This document shows, in pieces, positions 7,128 to 14,420 of a stretch of 14,420 bases of DNA. This DNA is from PFJX01 sp038215555. Lineage in GTDB: Bacteria > Pseudomonadota > Gammaproteobacteria > Burkholderiales > Thiobacillaceae. Position numbers and translations under genes: made by a program. The stretch spans positions 1 through 14,420 of the forward strand of contig JBBQQT010000094.1 in the NCBI GenBank assembly GCA_038215555.1, in the 5' to 3' direction. Positions within the stretch are counted from its first letter, which is position 1, and every line of letters starts with the position of its first letter. The notes beneath the pieces were generated by a model that saw only the letters and a list, made by a program, of their open reading frames with translations, was not told the DNA's origin and searched no databases.

Positions 7128-7297
7128 CCGGCAAACGGGGATATCCCTCCCGGGTTGATTGCTCGGAGTTGCTTCTCCGGGTTTCACTTTCTCCGAGTTC
7201 CACTGTTTGCCGTCTGCTTTTCTTGGTCCCTGCGTTACGCGTCCCTTGTGCTATATCTTGAGTCACAAGATCAGACGCTGGCGCAGGAGCGGCCAAA
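7118..7297. other. 180-base spacer with several inverted repeats
   Basis: No gene is recognised between csp and the small ORF at 7298. The spacer contains a 10-base palindrome GGGATATCCC (7138-7147). CTCGGAG/CTCCGAG (7162-7168 with 7191-7197) encloses a competing shorter hairpin CGGAG/CTCCG (7164-7168 with 7175-7179). A further hairpin ATCTTG-AGTCA-CAAGAT is at 7255-7271. The last one lies 26 bases before the downstream ATG and could be an operator or leader structure. I find no convincing -35/-10 pair. Confidence 0.45.
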
Positions 7298-7495
7298 ATG
7301 AACATCTCTCTGAATGTTTCCCAGCAGCTACTGGAATTGGAGTCCGAGTCTACGGCGGCTCAGGAAAATTTGGCATCGCGCCGTCAGATACAGCGTTTGC
7401 TTGCCGGACTTGAGCGCCAGAAAGATGAGCTTGGCCCAATTGCCGAAGAGCTCATCGCGCTGCTGAAGCTGGTCGGGGCGACGGCCTCTGCCTGA
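7298..7495 (+). CDS. Hypothetical 65-residue protein, probably helical
   Basis: I do not recognise this protein. It reads as a soluble, almost wholly alpha-helical chain. A Gln/Glu/Ser-rich N-terminal half (QQLLELESESTAAQENL) leads into a basic stretch (ASRRQIQRLLAGLERQK) and an acidic-hydrophobic C-terminal helix (IAEELIALLKLVG). The leucine spacing suggests a short coiled coil or helical hairpin. There is no signal peptide, membrane segment or cysteine. Support for a real gene is AGGAG (7285-7289) 8 bases before the ATG, codon use like the neighbours, and the lack of any competing gene. It is convergent with icd, with 29 bases between the stops. It could be co-transcribed with csp by read-through or have its own promoter in the preceding spacer. 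A spurious ORF is possible. Confidence 0.6.
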   Translation: MNISLNVSQQLLELESESTAAQENLASRRQIQRLLAGLERQKDELGPIAEELIALLKLVGATASA

Positions 7496-7524
7496 GCCGA
7501 TCTACCCCAAACCCGCAGTCATTT

Positions 7525-8766
<1,242 letters not shown>

Positions 8767-8777
8767 GGCAACTCCTG

Positions 8778-8805
8778 TTCAAAGTTATCGAATCGAAAAT
8801 ATTAG
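8778..8805 (+). promoter_or_regulatory. Candidate rluE promoter
   Basis: TTCAAA (8778-8783), a 16-base spacer, and TATTAG (8800-8805) give four matches of six to each sigma-70 box. Transcription would begin at or next to the ATG at 8810, which would make the mRNA leaderless and explain the missing Shine-Dalgarno. The match is modest and AT-rich DNA makes chance hits likely. Confidence 0.3.
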
Positions 8806-8809
8806 TTAG

Positions 8810-9352
8810 ATGGCACGCATCATTTTATTCAACAAGCCTTACGGGGTCCTGAGCCAATTTACCGATGAAGACGGCCACCCCGGGCTCAAGGGCTATCTCG
8901 ATATTCCAGGCGTCTATGCGGCTGGACGCCTGGATCGCGATAGCGAGGGCTTGCTGATTTTAACTGACGATGGTGCGCTACAGCATCGCCTTGCCGACCC
9001 GCGCCACAAACTGCCGAAAACCTATTGGGCGCAGGTTGAAGGCGCACCGACCGATGCCGATTTGGCGCCGTTGCGGCAGTCCATGGATTTGGGCGACTTT
9101 GTCACTCAGCCATCCCAGGCAAGGTTGATCGAAGCTCCGGAAAATCTCTGGCCGCGAGACCCGCCGGTGCGATTTCGCAAGGCGATCCCGACGACCTGGA
9201 TCGAACTCGTGCTGAAAGAAGGCAAGAACCGGCAAGTGCGGCGGATGACTGCGAAAGCCGGATTCCCGACTTTGCGTTTATTGCGGGTGGCGATTGGCCA
9301 CTATCGTTTGGATGGCTTGTCGCCAGGTGAATGGCGAGAAGTGACGGCGTAG
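8810..9352 (+). CDS. rluE: 23S rRNA pseudouridine synthase RluE
   Basis: RluE converts U2457 (E. coli numbering) of 23S rRNA, near the peptidyl-transferase centre, to pseudouridine. The 180-residue protein is a compact RsuA-family member without an S4 domain. The N-terminus MARIILFNKPYGVLSQFT is followed by the active-site motif GRLDRDSEGLLILT with catalytic D42. The C-terminal motif LKEGKNRQVRRMTAKAGFPTLRL is the family's conserved end (residues about 142-164), and RVAIGHYRLDGLSPGEW is typical of RluE. There is no Shine-Dalgarno before the ATG (AAAATATTAGTTAG precedes it). The 43-base gap to the divergent icd leaves little room for a leader, so translation may be leaderless. RluE is more likely than RsuA, RluB or RluF, which carry S4 domains and are longer. 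Confidence 0.94.
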   Translation: MARIILFNKPYGVLSQFTDEDGHPGLKGYLDIPGVYAAGRLDRDSEGLLILTDDGALQHRLADPRHKLPKTYWAQVEGAPTDADLAPLRQSMDLGDFVTQPSQARLIEAPENLWPRDPPVRFRKAIPTTWIELVLKEGKNRQVRRMTAKAGFPTLRLLRVAIGHYRLDGLSPGEWREVTA

Positions 9353-9374
9353 GTTTCCAGTTCCGTCTGTCGGG

Positions 9375-10694
9375 TCAACCGCCTTTGATTCGTCTACGCC
9401 AGACATGCGCTTTACCCAAGATTTCCGTCGTATCCAATGTCTGGCATTGGCCTTCAACCAGAACCGCTTTGCCGCCAACCCAGACATGGCTGACTTGCTC
9501 GCTGCCGGCGCTATAGACCAATTGCGAGACCGGGTCGTAGCAAGGTTGTGTTGCAGCCTGATTCAGATTGATGGCAACCACATCCGCCATTTTGCCGACT
9601 TCCAGTGAGCCGATTTTGCTGTCTAGTCCCAACGCTTGCGCACCCGCCAAAGTGGCCATGCGCAATGCCTGATGCGCCGGTATCGCGGCGGGGTCGGCGG
9701 AAACAGCCTTGCCAAGCAGCGCGGCCAAGCGCATTTCGCCGAGCAAGTCGAGGCGATTGTTGCTGGCGGCGCCATCGGTGCCGACACCAACATTGACGCC
9801 AGCGGCGAGCAGTTTCCCGATCGGAGCAAAGCCGCTTGCCAGTTTCAGGTTGGAACTTGGGCAGTGCGCGACATGGCAGCCGTGACTGGCCAGCAGCGCG
9901 ATTTCCTCATCGTTCAGATGCACTGCATGGATCGCAATCAGACTCGGCGTAAGCAGCCCCAGCGCTTTTAATCGCAGCAGTGGGCGCACACCATAGGTTG
10001 AGACGCCATGTCGGATTTCAGCCTCGGTTTCGTGGATATGCATGTGGATCGGTATGTCCAGCTGCGCAGCATAAATCGCTACTTTTTCCAGTGTTTGATT
10101 GCTGACCGTATAGGGTGCGTGCGGTGCCAAGCAAAAATTGGCCAGTGGGTGATCGATCCAATCATCGCGCAGCGCCAGACCTTTTTGCAGATAGCCATCT
10201 GGATCGGCGGCATAAGGCGTTGGCGCATCCACCACAATAAGACCCGCCGCGACACGGATGCCCGTTTCAACGGCGGCTTCAATTACGGCGTCGGAGAAAA
10301 AGTACATGTCATTGAAACAAGTCACGCCGCTTTTCAGCATCTCCAGACACGCCAGCCGGGTGCCATCGCGCACAAAATCGGCGGAAACATGCAGTGATTC
10401 GGCCGGCCAGATGTGTTCTTGCAGCCACTTCATCAGCGGCAAGTCGTCGGCATAGCCGCGCAGCAGAGTCATCGCGGCGTGGGTGTGCAAATTGACCAGG
10501 CCAGGAATCAGGACATGGTCGGGCAGATGTACATGCTCCCGGCTGACCCAGTTGTCGGCGTCGTTGCTGGGCAACAGTGCCGCGATACGGTCGTCTTTCA
10601 CCAGCAAGCTATGGTTGGGCAGTAAAGAGAGGTCGGGATCAACCGGAATGATCCAGCCTGCATCGATACGTAGATCGGCGGTTTTTTGGGGCAT
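9375..10694 (-). CDS. mtaD: 5-methylthioadenosine / S-adenosylhomocysteine deaminase (TRZ/ATZ family)
   Basis: This amidohydrolase of the chlorohydrolase/cytosine-deaminase-like group has 439 residues. Proteobacterial members of this type deaminate the purine of MTA, SAH or related adenosines. The metal and catalytic residues are all visible: H70 and H72 in VNLHTHAAMTLLRG, H192 in APHAPYTVS, the HxxE motif H219/E222 in MHIHETEAE, H256 in AIHAVHL and D307 in GTDGAASNNRLDLLGEM. The N-terminus (DLRIDAGWIIPVD) and the C-terminal MADVVAINL form the small beta-sandwich of the family. In Pseudomonas the gene usually lies beside ubiG; here it stands alone, converging on rluE with 22 bases between the stops. 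I see no clear Shine-Dalgarno. Exact substrate cannot be read from sequence: guanine or isoxanthopterin deaminase are less likely, since the flanking residues fit the MTA/SAH group. Confidence 0.86.
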   Translation of the reverse strand: MPQKTADLRIDAGWIIPVDPDLSLLPNHSLLVKDDRIAALLPSNDADNWVSREHVHLPDHVLIPGLVNLHTHAAMTLLRGYADDLPLMKWLQEHIWPAESLHVSADFVRDGTRLACLEMLKSGVTCFNDMYFFSDAVIEAAVETGIRVAAGLIVVDAPTPYAADPDGYLQKGLALRDDWIDHPLANFCLAPHAPYTVSNQTLEKVAIYAAQLDIPIHMHIHETEAEIRHGVSTYGVRPLLRLKALGLLTPSLIAIHAVHLNDEEIALLASHGCHVAHCPSSNLKLASGFAPIGKLLAAGVNVGVGTDGAASNNRLDLLGEMRLAALLGKAVSADPAAIPAHQALRMATLAGAQALGLDSKIGSLEVGKMADVVAINLNQAATQPCYDPVSQLVYSAGSEQVSHVWVGGKAVLVEGQCQTLDTTEILGKAHVWRRRIKGG

Positions 10695-10899
10695 AGTAGG
10701 TGCTTGGCGGGATGAAATTGCGGGCTATTTTAAAAGGGAAGGGCTTCGTCTTATGTGGTGTTCCAGAATCCCTGCCTCCCGAGTAAATTATCAGCAACAC
10801 TCAGATTTGTTTGCGAATAATAATTTTCGAGTCCGCGCAATTGGTTGTGGATCGTTCAAGAGCAGACCCGCAAGAGGTGCGCAAAATCTTCGCAGAGTC
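10695..10899. other. Divergent regulatory spacer between mtaD and the secretion locus
   Basis: This 205-base gap has no recognised gene. On the minus strand TAAAAT (10732-10727) could be the -10 box of mtaD. On the plus strand TTGGCG (10704-10709), 16 bases and TATTTT (10726-10731) is a weak promoter match. AATAAT (10819-10824) is a good -10 box but has no -35 partner. A notably AT-rich block (about 10784-10830) stands out from its surroundings and could bind a silencer of the H-NS/MvaT type. None of these is secure. Confidence 0.35.
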
Positions 10900-12585
10900 A
10901 TGATGAAAATATCTTTTTTCGTAAGTCGTTTTGCCCGCTATTTGAAGGCATCCGCCCGCCTCAGTCCCTGCGCGTTGCGGCTGGCGAATATATTGCTGCC
11001 TTTGTTGCTGGGAATCTATTCGATTCAGAACCTCGCCTTGGCGCAAACGCCTGAACTGCCCGGGATCGACAAGCAGAAATATCTGTCGTCCGCTGTCAGC
11101 ATCACACTCAAGGCGTTTGAAATTACGGGCTGCACGGTTTTTTCGCGGGATCAGCTAACGACGAAGTTGCAGCCTTATTTCGGTCGCGAGTTGAACAGCG
11201 AAGACCTGGAAGATATTCGTCTTGATTTGACCCGGATGTATATCGATGCCGGCTACATCAACTCCGGCATCGTCATCCCCGATCAAGATGTCAGTTCCGG
11301 CATCCTCCGGCTGCGGGCGATTGAAGGGGCGCTCGGGGAGGTCCGCATCTTGGGGGCGGTGCATCTTCGGCCATCCTTTATCGAACGGCGATTGCGTCTG
11401 GGCGCAGGCCAACCGCTTAATGTGCCGCGCTTGCAGCAGCGTATGCAGCGACTGCTGGCGGAATCGACCATCAGCCAGATCAACGCAGAACTACAGCCGG
11501 CTGAACAGCCCGGTGTTGGCATTCTGCAGGTGGCTGTCGACGAAGGTAAACGTTACACACTGGACGCCGAGCTTGCCAATTCGCGCAATCCGAACGTCGG
11601 GGAATTTCGCTTCGCGGTGACTGGTGGCGTCAGAAATCTGCTGGGTTGGAACGATCAATGGTCATTGCGTCTTGGCAAGGTGGAAGGTGCCGATGATTTC
11701 GCACTGAGTACCACGCATCCGATTTCAGCCAATGACACCACGCTGAAACTGCTGTACGAAAAGAGCGACTCGCTGATCGTCGAAGAGCCGTTCGATGTCA
11801 TCGATATTCGCGGCCGCTCCAAGACATTCGAAATCAGCCTGCGTTACCCGTTGCAGGTGATGCCACTGCATGAATTCGCCATTGGCGCCAGTCTGGCTCG
11901 GCGAGCGCATCAGACTTGGCTTGGCGGAGAAGCATTCGACTTCAGCGCCGGTTCTCACGATGGCAAGTCTGTGGCGGTGGCGATCCGACTGACGGCGGAT
12001 TGGCTGAGTCGCAGCTCAGTGCAGGTCAATTCGACCCGTATCACGCTCAGTCAGGGTATTGATGCCTTCGGCGCGACAATCAATCCTGGCGGCGTGGCTG
12101 ATTCCCGATTCACTAGTCTGAATGGCCAGTGGCAAGTCTTGCGGGTAGTGCCCGATCGGCGCGGCGAAGTTTCGGCGCGAGCGGGTTTCCAGGTGACCAC
12201 CGCAGCGCTTTTGCCGCAGGAGAAATTCGGCCTGGGGGGCAAGGATTCGGTTCGTGGATTTCGAGAGAACACGCAAGTGCGCGACAACGGTTGGTTCGCC
12301 TCGATCGAATATCGCATCCCCTTCGACCAAGACAACGTTCAGCCTGCTCGAAGCCGTGCTGGCGGATGGCAGGGGCTGCTGTTTGCTGATGGCGGGTCGG
12401 CCTGGGAAAACGGCGACAGCATGCATGATCCGCTCTGGTCCGCCGGCCCCGGTCTGCGTTGGCAATCTGGCGAAACCACGCGGCTTGGGCTGTATTGGGC
12501 CGCTTTACGCAAGAAAGTGGAACGAGGCGACAGCCTGCAGGATCGGGGCGTACACCTCAAAGTTGAACTGCGACACGCCTTCTGA
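10900..12585 (+). CDS. Two-partner secretion transporter TpsB (ShlB/FhaC/HecB family)
   Basis: This 561-residue outer-membrane protein should translocate the exoprotein encoded next to it (type Vb secretion). A long, basic N-terminal region (about 1-27) and a hydrophobic core (about 28-46) end in ALA-Q, predicting signal cleavage near residue 48. Two POTRA domains follow (about 67-143, with ITLKAFEITGCTVFS, and about 144-217). A 16-strand-type barrel then runs to the C-terminus, which ends in phenylalanine, as is usual for Bam-assembled proteins. The hallmark loop-6 motif VRGF is at 451-454 within GLGGKDSVRGFRENT, and the barrel motif LLFADGGSAW is at 493-502. The frame is open back to 10483, but that part overlaps mtaD and the signal peptide begins at ATG 10900 (or ATG 10903). 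The Shine-Dalgarno is weak. The exoprotein start lies 11 bases after the stop. Confidence 0.93.
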   Translation: MMKISFFVSRFARYLKASARLSPCALRLANILLPLLLGIYSIQNLALAQTPELPGIDKQKYLSSAVSITLKAFEITGCTVFSRDQLTTKLQPYFGRELNSEDLEDIRLDLTRMYIDAGYINSGIVIPDQDVSSGILRLRAIEGALGEVRILGAVHLRPSFIERRLRLGAGQPLNVPRLQQRMQRLLAESTISQINAELQPAEQPGVGILQVAVDEGKRYTLDAELANSRNPNVGEFRFAVTGGVRNLLGWNDQWSLRLGKVEGADDFALSTTHPISANDTTLKLLYEKSDSLIVEEPFDVIDIRGRSKTFEISLRYPLQVMPLHEFAIGASLARRAHQTWLGGEAFDFSAGSHDGKSVAVAIRLTADWLSRSSVQVNSTRITLSQGIDAFGATINPGGVADSRFTSLNGQWQVLRVVPDRRGEVSARAGFQVTTAALLPQEKFGLGGKDSVRGFRENTQVRDNGWFASIEYRIPFDQDNVQPARSRAGGWQGLLFADGGSAWENGDSMHDPLWSAGPGLRWQSGETTRLGLYWAALRKKVERGDSLQDRGVHLKVELRHAF

Positions 12586-12589
12586 GGAG
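12585..12589 (+). promoter_or_regulatory. Shine-Dalgarno AGGAG of the exoprotein gene
   Basis: AGGAG begins on the last base of the transporter stop codon and lies 7 bases before ATG 12597. It fixes the exoprotein start and indicates that transporter and cargo are translated from one mRNA. Confidence 0.8.
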
Positions 12590-12596
12590 CGCAAAC

Positions 12597-14420
12597 ATGG
12601 CTCGATCGATGCTCCCAAATCTATTTTCCGGACGGCGCGCATTTCTGGCGCTGAATCTGATGGCTGCCTTGCTGCTGCCGGCCGAGGTCAATGCCGAGGT
12701 TGTTGCTGACGGCAGCGTCGGCCCGGTATTTGCCCTGAACTCGGCGGATATGCGTGTCTTGTCGGACTACGGCAGGCAGTCCGGAACCAATTTGTTCCAC
12801 AGTTTTCGCGTGTTCGATGTCACCGCCGGCCAGCGCGTCACCTTTTCCGGTCCAGCCAGCATTGCCAATATCGTTTCCCGTGTTACCGGCGGCAATGCCT
12901 CCAGCATCGACGGCGTCATTGCCGCCGATATTCCTGGGGCGGCGATGTATTTCATCAACCCGGCGGGGGTGGTTTTCGGCGCCAACGCCAAACTCGAAAC
13001 CCAGGGTTCGTTTTATGCCAGCACCGCTGACATGCTGCACTTCGCCGATGGCGCCACGTTGCACGCCTCGCTCTCCCGCGACAGCCAGTTCAGCAGCGCC
13101 GCGCCCGCCGCATTCGGTTTTCTCGCGGGCAATGCTGCCAGCCTGTCCGCCAACGCAGCGGTGCTGCAAGTCATGCCTGGCAATACGCTGGCGTTGGTCA
13201 GCCGCGACATCGCGCTGAAGGATGGTGCTGTGCTCTATGCGCCTGCCGGTCGAATCGATCTGGGCGATTTCGAGGTGGACGCAGCACACGGCGTTATCAC
13301 CCTGAGCGACAGCCATGTTTACACCGGCAATGTCGAACACCAGCCAAGTGGCAGCATCCGTATTGTCGGCGGACAGTTGACGCTGACCCGCAGTGCGTTG
13401 CTTAACGACAATGCCGCTGATAGCGCGGGCGGAGACATCGATATCCAGGCTAGTGGCACGGTCATTCTGGGCGAAGACAGCCTGATCTACGTTCATGCAA
13501 AGGGCAATGGCAATGCCGGAAACATCAACCTTCAGGTCGGTCGTCTCGAGGTCGTGTCCGGCAGCGCGCTGTTGACCGTCAACGATGGCATGGCGAATGC
13601 CGCTGGCGGCCATGTTTCGATCACTACCCGCGGTGGTGTGCGGGTTGACGGCATTAGCCCAGTCAGTGACGAGCGAAGCATGATTTCCACCTTGACTTCG
13701 GGTAGCGGACAGGCCGGCGGCATTACCGTGCGTGGCGAGACCATCGCCATCACCAATGGCGCCTGGGTGGGCAGTAATACCCTGGGCCAAGGCATCGGGG
13801 CGGGGGCGTCGGGTGCGGTTGAGCTCAGCGCCGATGTTGCTGTCGTGGTTGCCGGAGCCGACGCCAGCCCGAATTACGGACAACCCAGTCAGCTCTACTC
13901 CACCACCTTTGGCGTCGGCGCGGCAGGCGGCATTGTGATCGAAGCCCCCGATGTCAGCATTACCGGTGGCGGTAACATCAACAGCGTAACCACTCGCATC
14001 GAGCCGGGCGCCGGGCGGGGTGGCCGGATAGTCATCAACGCCAGCGGCAGCTTGCGGGTTGATGGACAAAGCTGGACCGGCAGCGGCCCCAGCATTGTGC
14101 AGTCATCGAGTTTCGGTTCCGGCGCGGCTGGCTCGATCGAGATCCATGCCGGCTCGGTTGAAGTCAGCGAGGGCGGCAGCATTGCCAGCGACGCATTTGA
14201 CAACAGCGTAAACGCGGGGGCGGGTGGCGCGATTCGTATCGACGCCGTAGACACCATCCGCATTTCCGGTTCGGCGCCTGTCCTGGCCTATCCCGGCTCG
14301 GTTTTGGCCAGCGCAATCGATGCAGCGACGCGTGGCCCTGGCCGGGCCGGAAGCATCGAATTACAGGCCCGGCGCGTTGAAGTGCTGGATGGCGGGCAAG
14401 TGCTCACCACCACTTCCAGC
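12597..14420 (+). CDS. Two-partner secretion exoprotein TpsA (filamentous haemagglutinin-type), 5' part
   Basis: The reading frame stays open for 608 codons to the window edge, so the C-terminus is missing. A signal peptide (SGRRAFLALNLMAALLLPAEVNA) ends near residue 33. The secretion (TPS/haemagglutination-activity) domain follows, with GTNLFHSFRVFDVTAGQ (63-79), FSGPASIANIVSRVTGG (83-99), SSIDGVI and the diagnostic FINPAGVVFGANAKL (119-133), which corresponds to the NPNGI region of HMW1-type proteins. From about residue 277 the chain is beta-helix coils starting with [AR]-G-G/S/N, rich in Gly, Ala, Ser and Thr and free of cysteine in the part seen. The transporter directly upstream is its expected secretion partner. 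This NLFHSF-type TPS domain is known from large exoproteins of proteobacteria and cyanobacteria that are usually annotated as adhesins. Adhesion is an inference; the functional C-terminus is not visible. Confidence 0.93.
   Translation, partial: MARSMLPNLFSGRRAFLALNLMAALLLPAEVNAEVVADGSVGPVFALNSADMRVLSDYGRQSGTNLFHSFRVFDVTAGQRVTFSGPASIANIVSRVTGGNASSIDGVIAADIPGAAMYFINPAGVVFGANAKLETQGSFYASTADMLHFADGATLHASLSRDSQFSSAAPAAFGFLAGNAASLSANAAVLQVMPGNTLALVSRDIALKDGAVLYAPAGRIDLGDFEVDAAHGVITLSDSHVYTGNVEHQPSGSIRIVGGQLTLTRSALLNDNAADSAGGDIDIQASGTVILGEDSLIYVHAKGNGNAGNINLQVGRLEVVSGSALLTVNDGMANAAGGHVSITTRGGVRVDGISPVSDERSMISTLTSGSGQAGGITVRGETIAITNGAWVGSNTLGQGIGAGASGAVELSADVAVVVAGADASPNYGQPSQLYSTTFGVGAAGGIVIEAPDVSITGGGNINSVTTRIEPGAGRGGRIVINASGSLRVDGQSWTGSGPSIVQSSSFGSGAAGSIEIHAGSVEVSEGGSIASDAFDNSVNAGAGGAIRIDAVDTIRISGSAPVLAYPGSVLASAIDAATRGPGRAGSIELQARRVEVLDGGQVLTTTSS
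13425..14420 (+). repeat. Protein-level tandem repeat: alternating beta-helix coils of the exoprotein
   Basis: Ten coil starts ([AR]-G/S-x) fall at residues 277, 307, 336, 373, 404, 443, 474, 511, 542 and 584. The intervals are 30, 29, 37, 31, 39, 31, 37, 31 and 42 residues. From residue 336 onward, long and short coils strictly alternate, giving a compound unit of 68-73 residues. Long coils begin AGG plus one extra residue before the strand (AGGHVSI, RGGRIVI, AGGAIRI); short coils begin AGGI or AGSI. The DNA copies are too diverged to look like a recent duplication. Confidence 0.75.

Noticed and set aside
10483..10899. In-frame upstream extension of the transporter gene (139 codons)
   Set aside because: It overlaps the 5' end of mtaD on the other strand and encodes no recognisable domain; the signal peptide begins at ATG 10900.
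12621..14069. A 482-codon open frame on the minus strand across the exoprotein gene
   Set aside because: It is codon-aligned with the plus-strand gene, so its stops would need TTA, CTA or TCA codons in the exoprotein, which the gene rarely uses. The plus-strand frame has a signal peptide, a TPS domain, a Shine-Dalgarno and a partner gene; the minus frame matches no family.
10900..14420. Contact-dependent inhibition (CdiB/CdiA) system
   Set aside because: The secretion domain is of the NLFHSF type, not the CdiA type, and the toxin and immunity region is not in the window. The locus could only be reclassified if a toxin C-terminus and a small immunity gene follow.

Overview
The window is a stretch of chromosome from a proteobacterium, most likely a gammaproteobacterium. 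The evidence is gene content and order: a pabC-mltG-tmk-holB-pilZ-tatD run, a clpS-clpA pair divergent from a cold-shock gene, and a proteobacterial NADP-type isocitrate dehydrogenase next to an RluE-type pseudouridine synthase. PilZ suggests type IV pili. I cannot name the genus. Thirteen protein genes are supported, two of them cut by the window edges. I found no rRNA, tRNA, CRISPR array, insertion sequence or phage gene.

Region 1 (1-4130, + strand) is one tightly packed operon: the 3' end of pabC (folate), mltG (peptidoglycan chain termination), tmk (dTTP synthesis), holB (clamp-loader delta prime), pilZ (type IV pilus biogenesis) and tatD (metal-dependent nuclease/hydrolase). The first four genes overlap or nearly touch, and a strong intrinsic terminator closes the run at 4097-4129.

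Region 2 (4155-7495) is a protein-turnover and stress block. clpS and clpA lie on the minus strand with an ATGA overlap and encode the N-degron adaptor and the unfoldase of ClpAP. Divergent from them is a 67-residue cold-shock protein, followed by an unrecognised 65-residue ORF. The spacer between clpS and csp holds a minus-strand terminator-like hairpin that can also fold in an alternative way.

Region 3 (7525-10694) is housekeeping: icd (TCA cycle, minus), rluE (23S rRNA modification, plus, apparently without a Shine-Dalgarno) and an mtaD-type MTA/SAH deaminase (minus, convergent with rluE).

Region 4 (10695-14420, + strand) is the accessory part: a two-partner secretion (type Vb) locus. A 561-residue TpsB/FhaC-type outer-membrane transporter is followed 11 bases later by a TpsA exoprotein. 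Its reading frame stays open for 608 codons up to the window edge, so its C-terminal part and function cannot be seen. After its secretion domain the exoprotein is built of beta-helix coils that strictly alternate between a short (31-residue) and a long (37-42-residue) type. This locus is the best candidate for something not yet described; everything else is recognisable core machinery.
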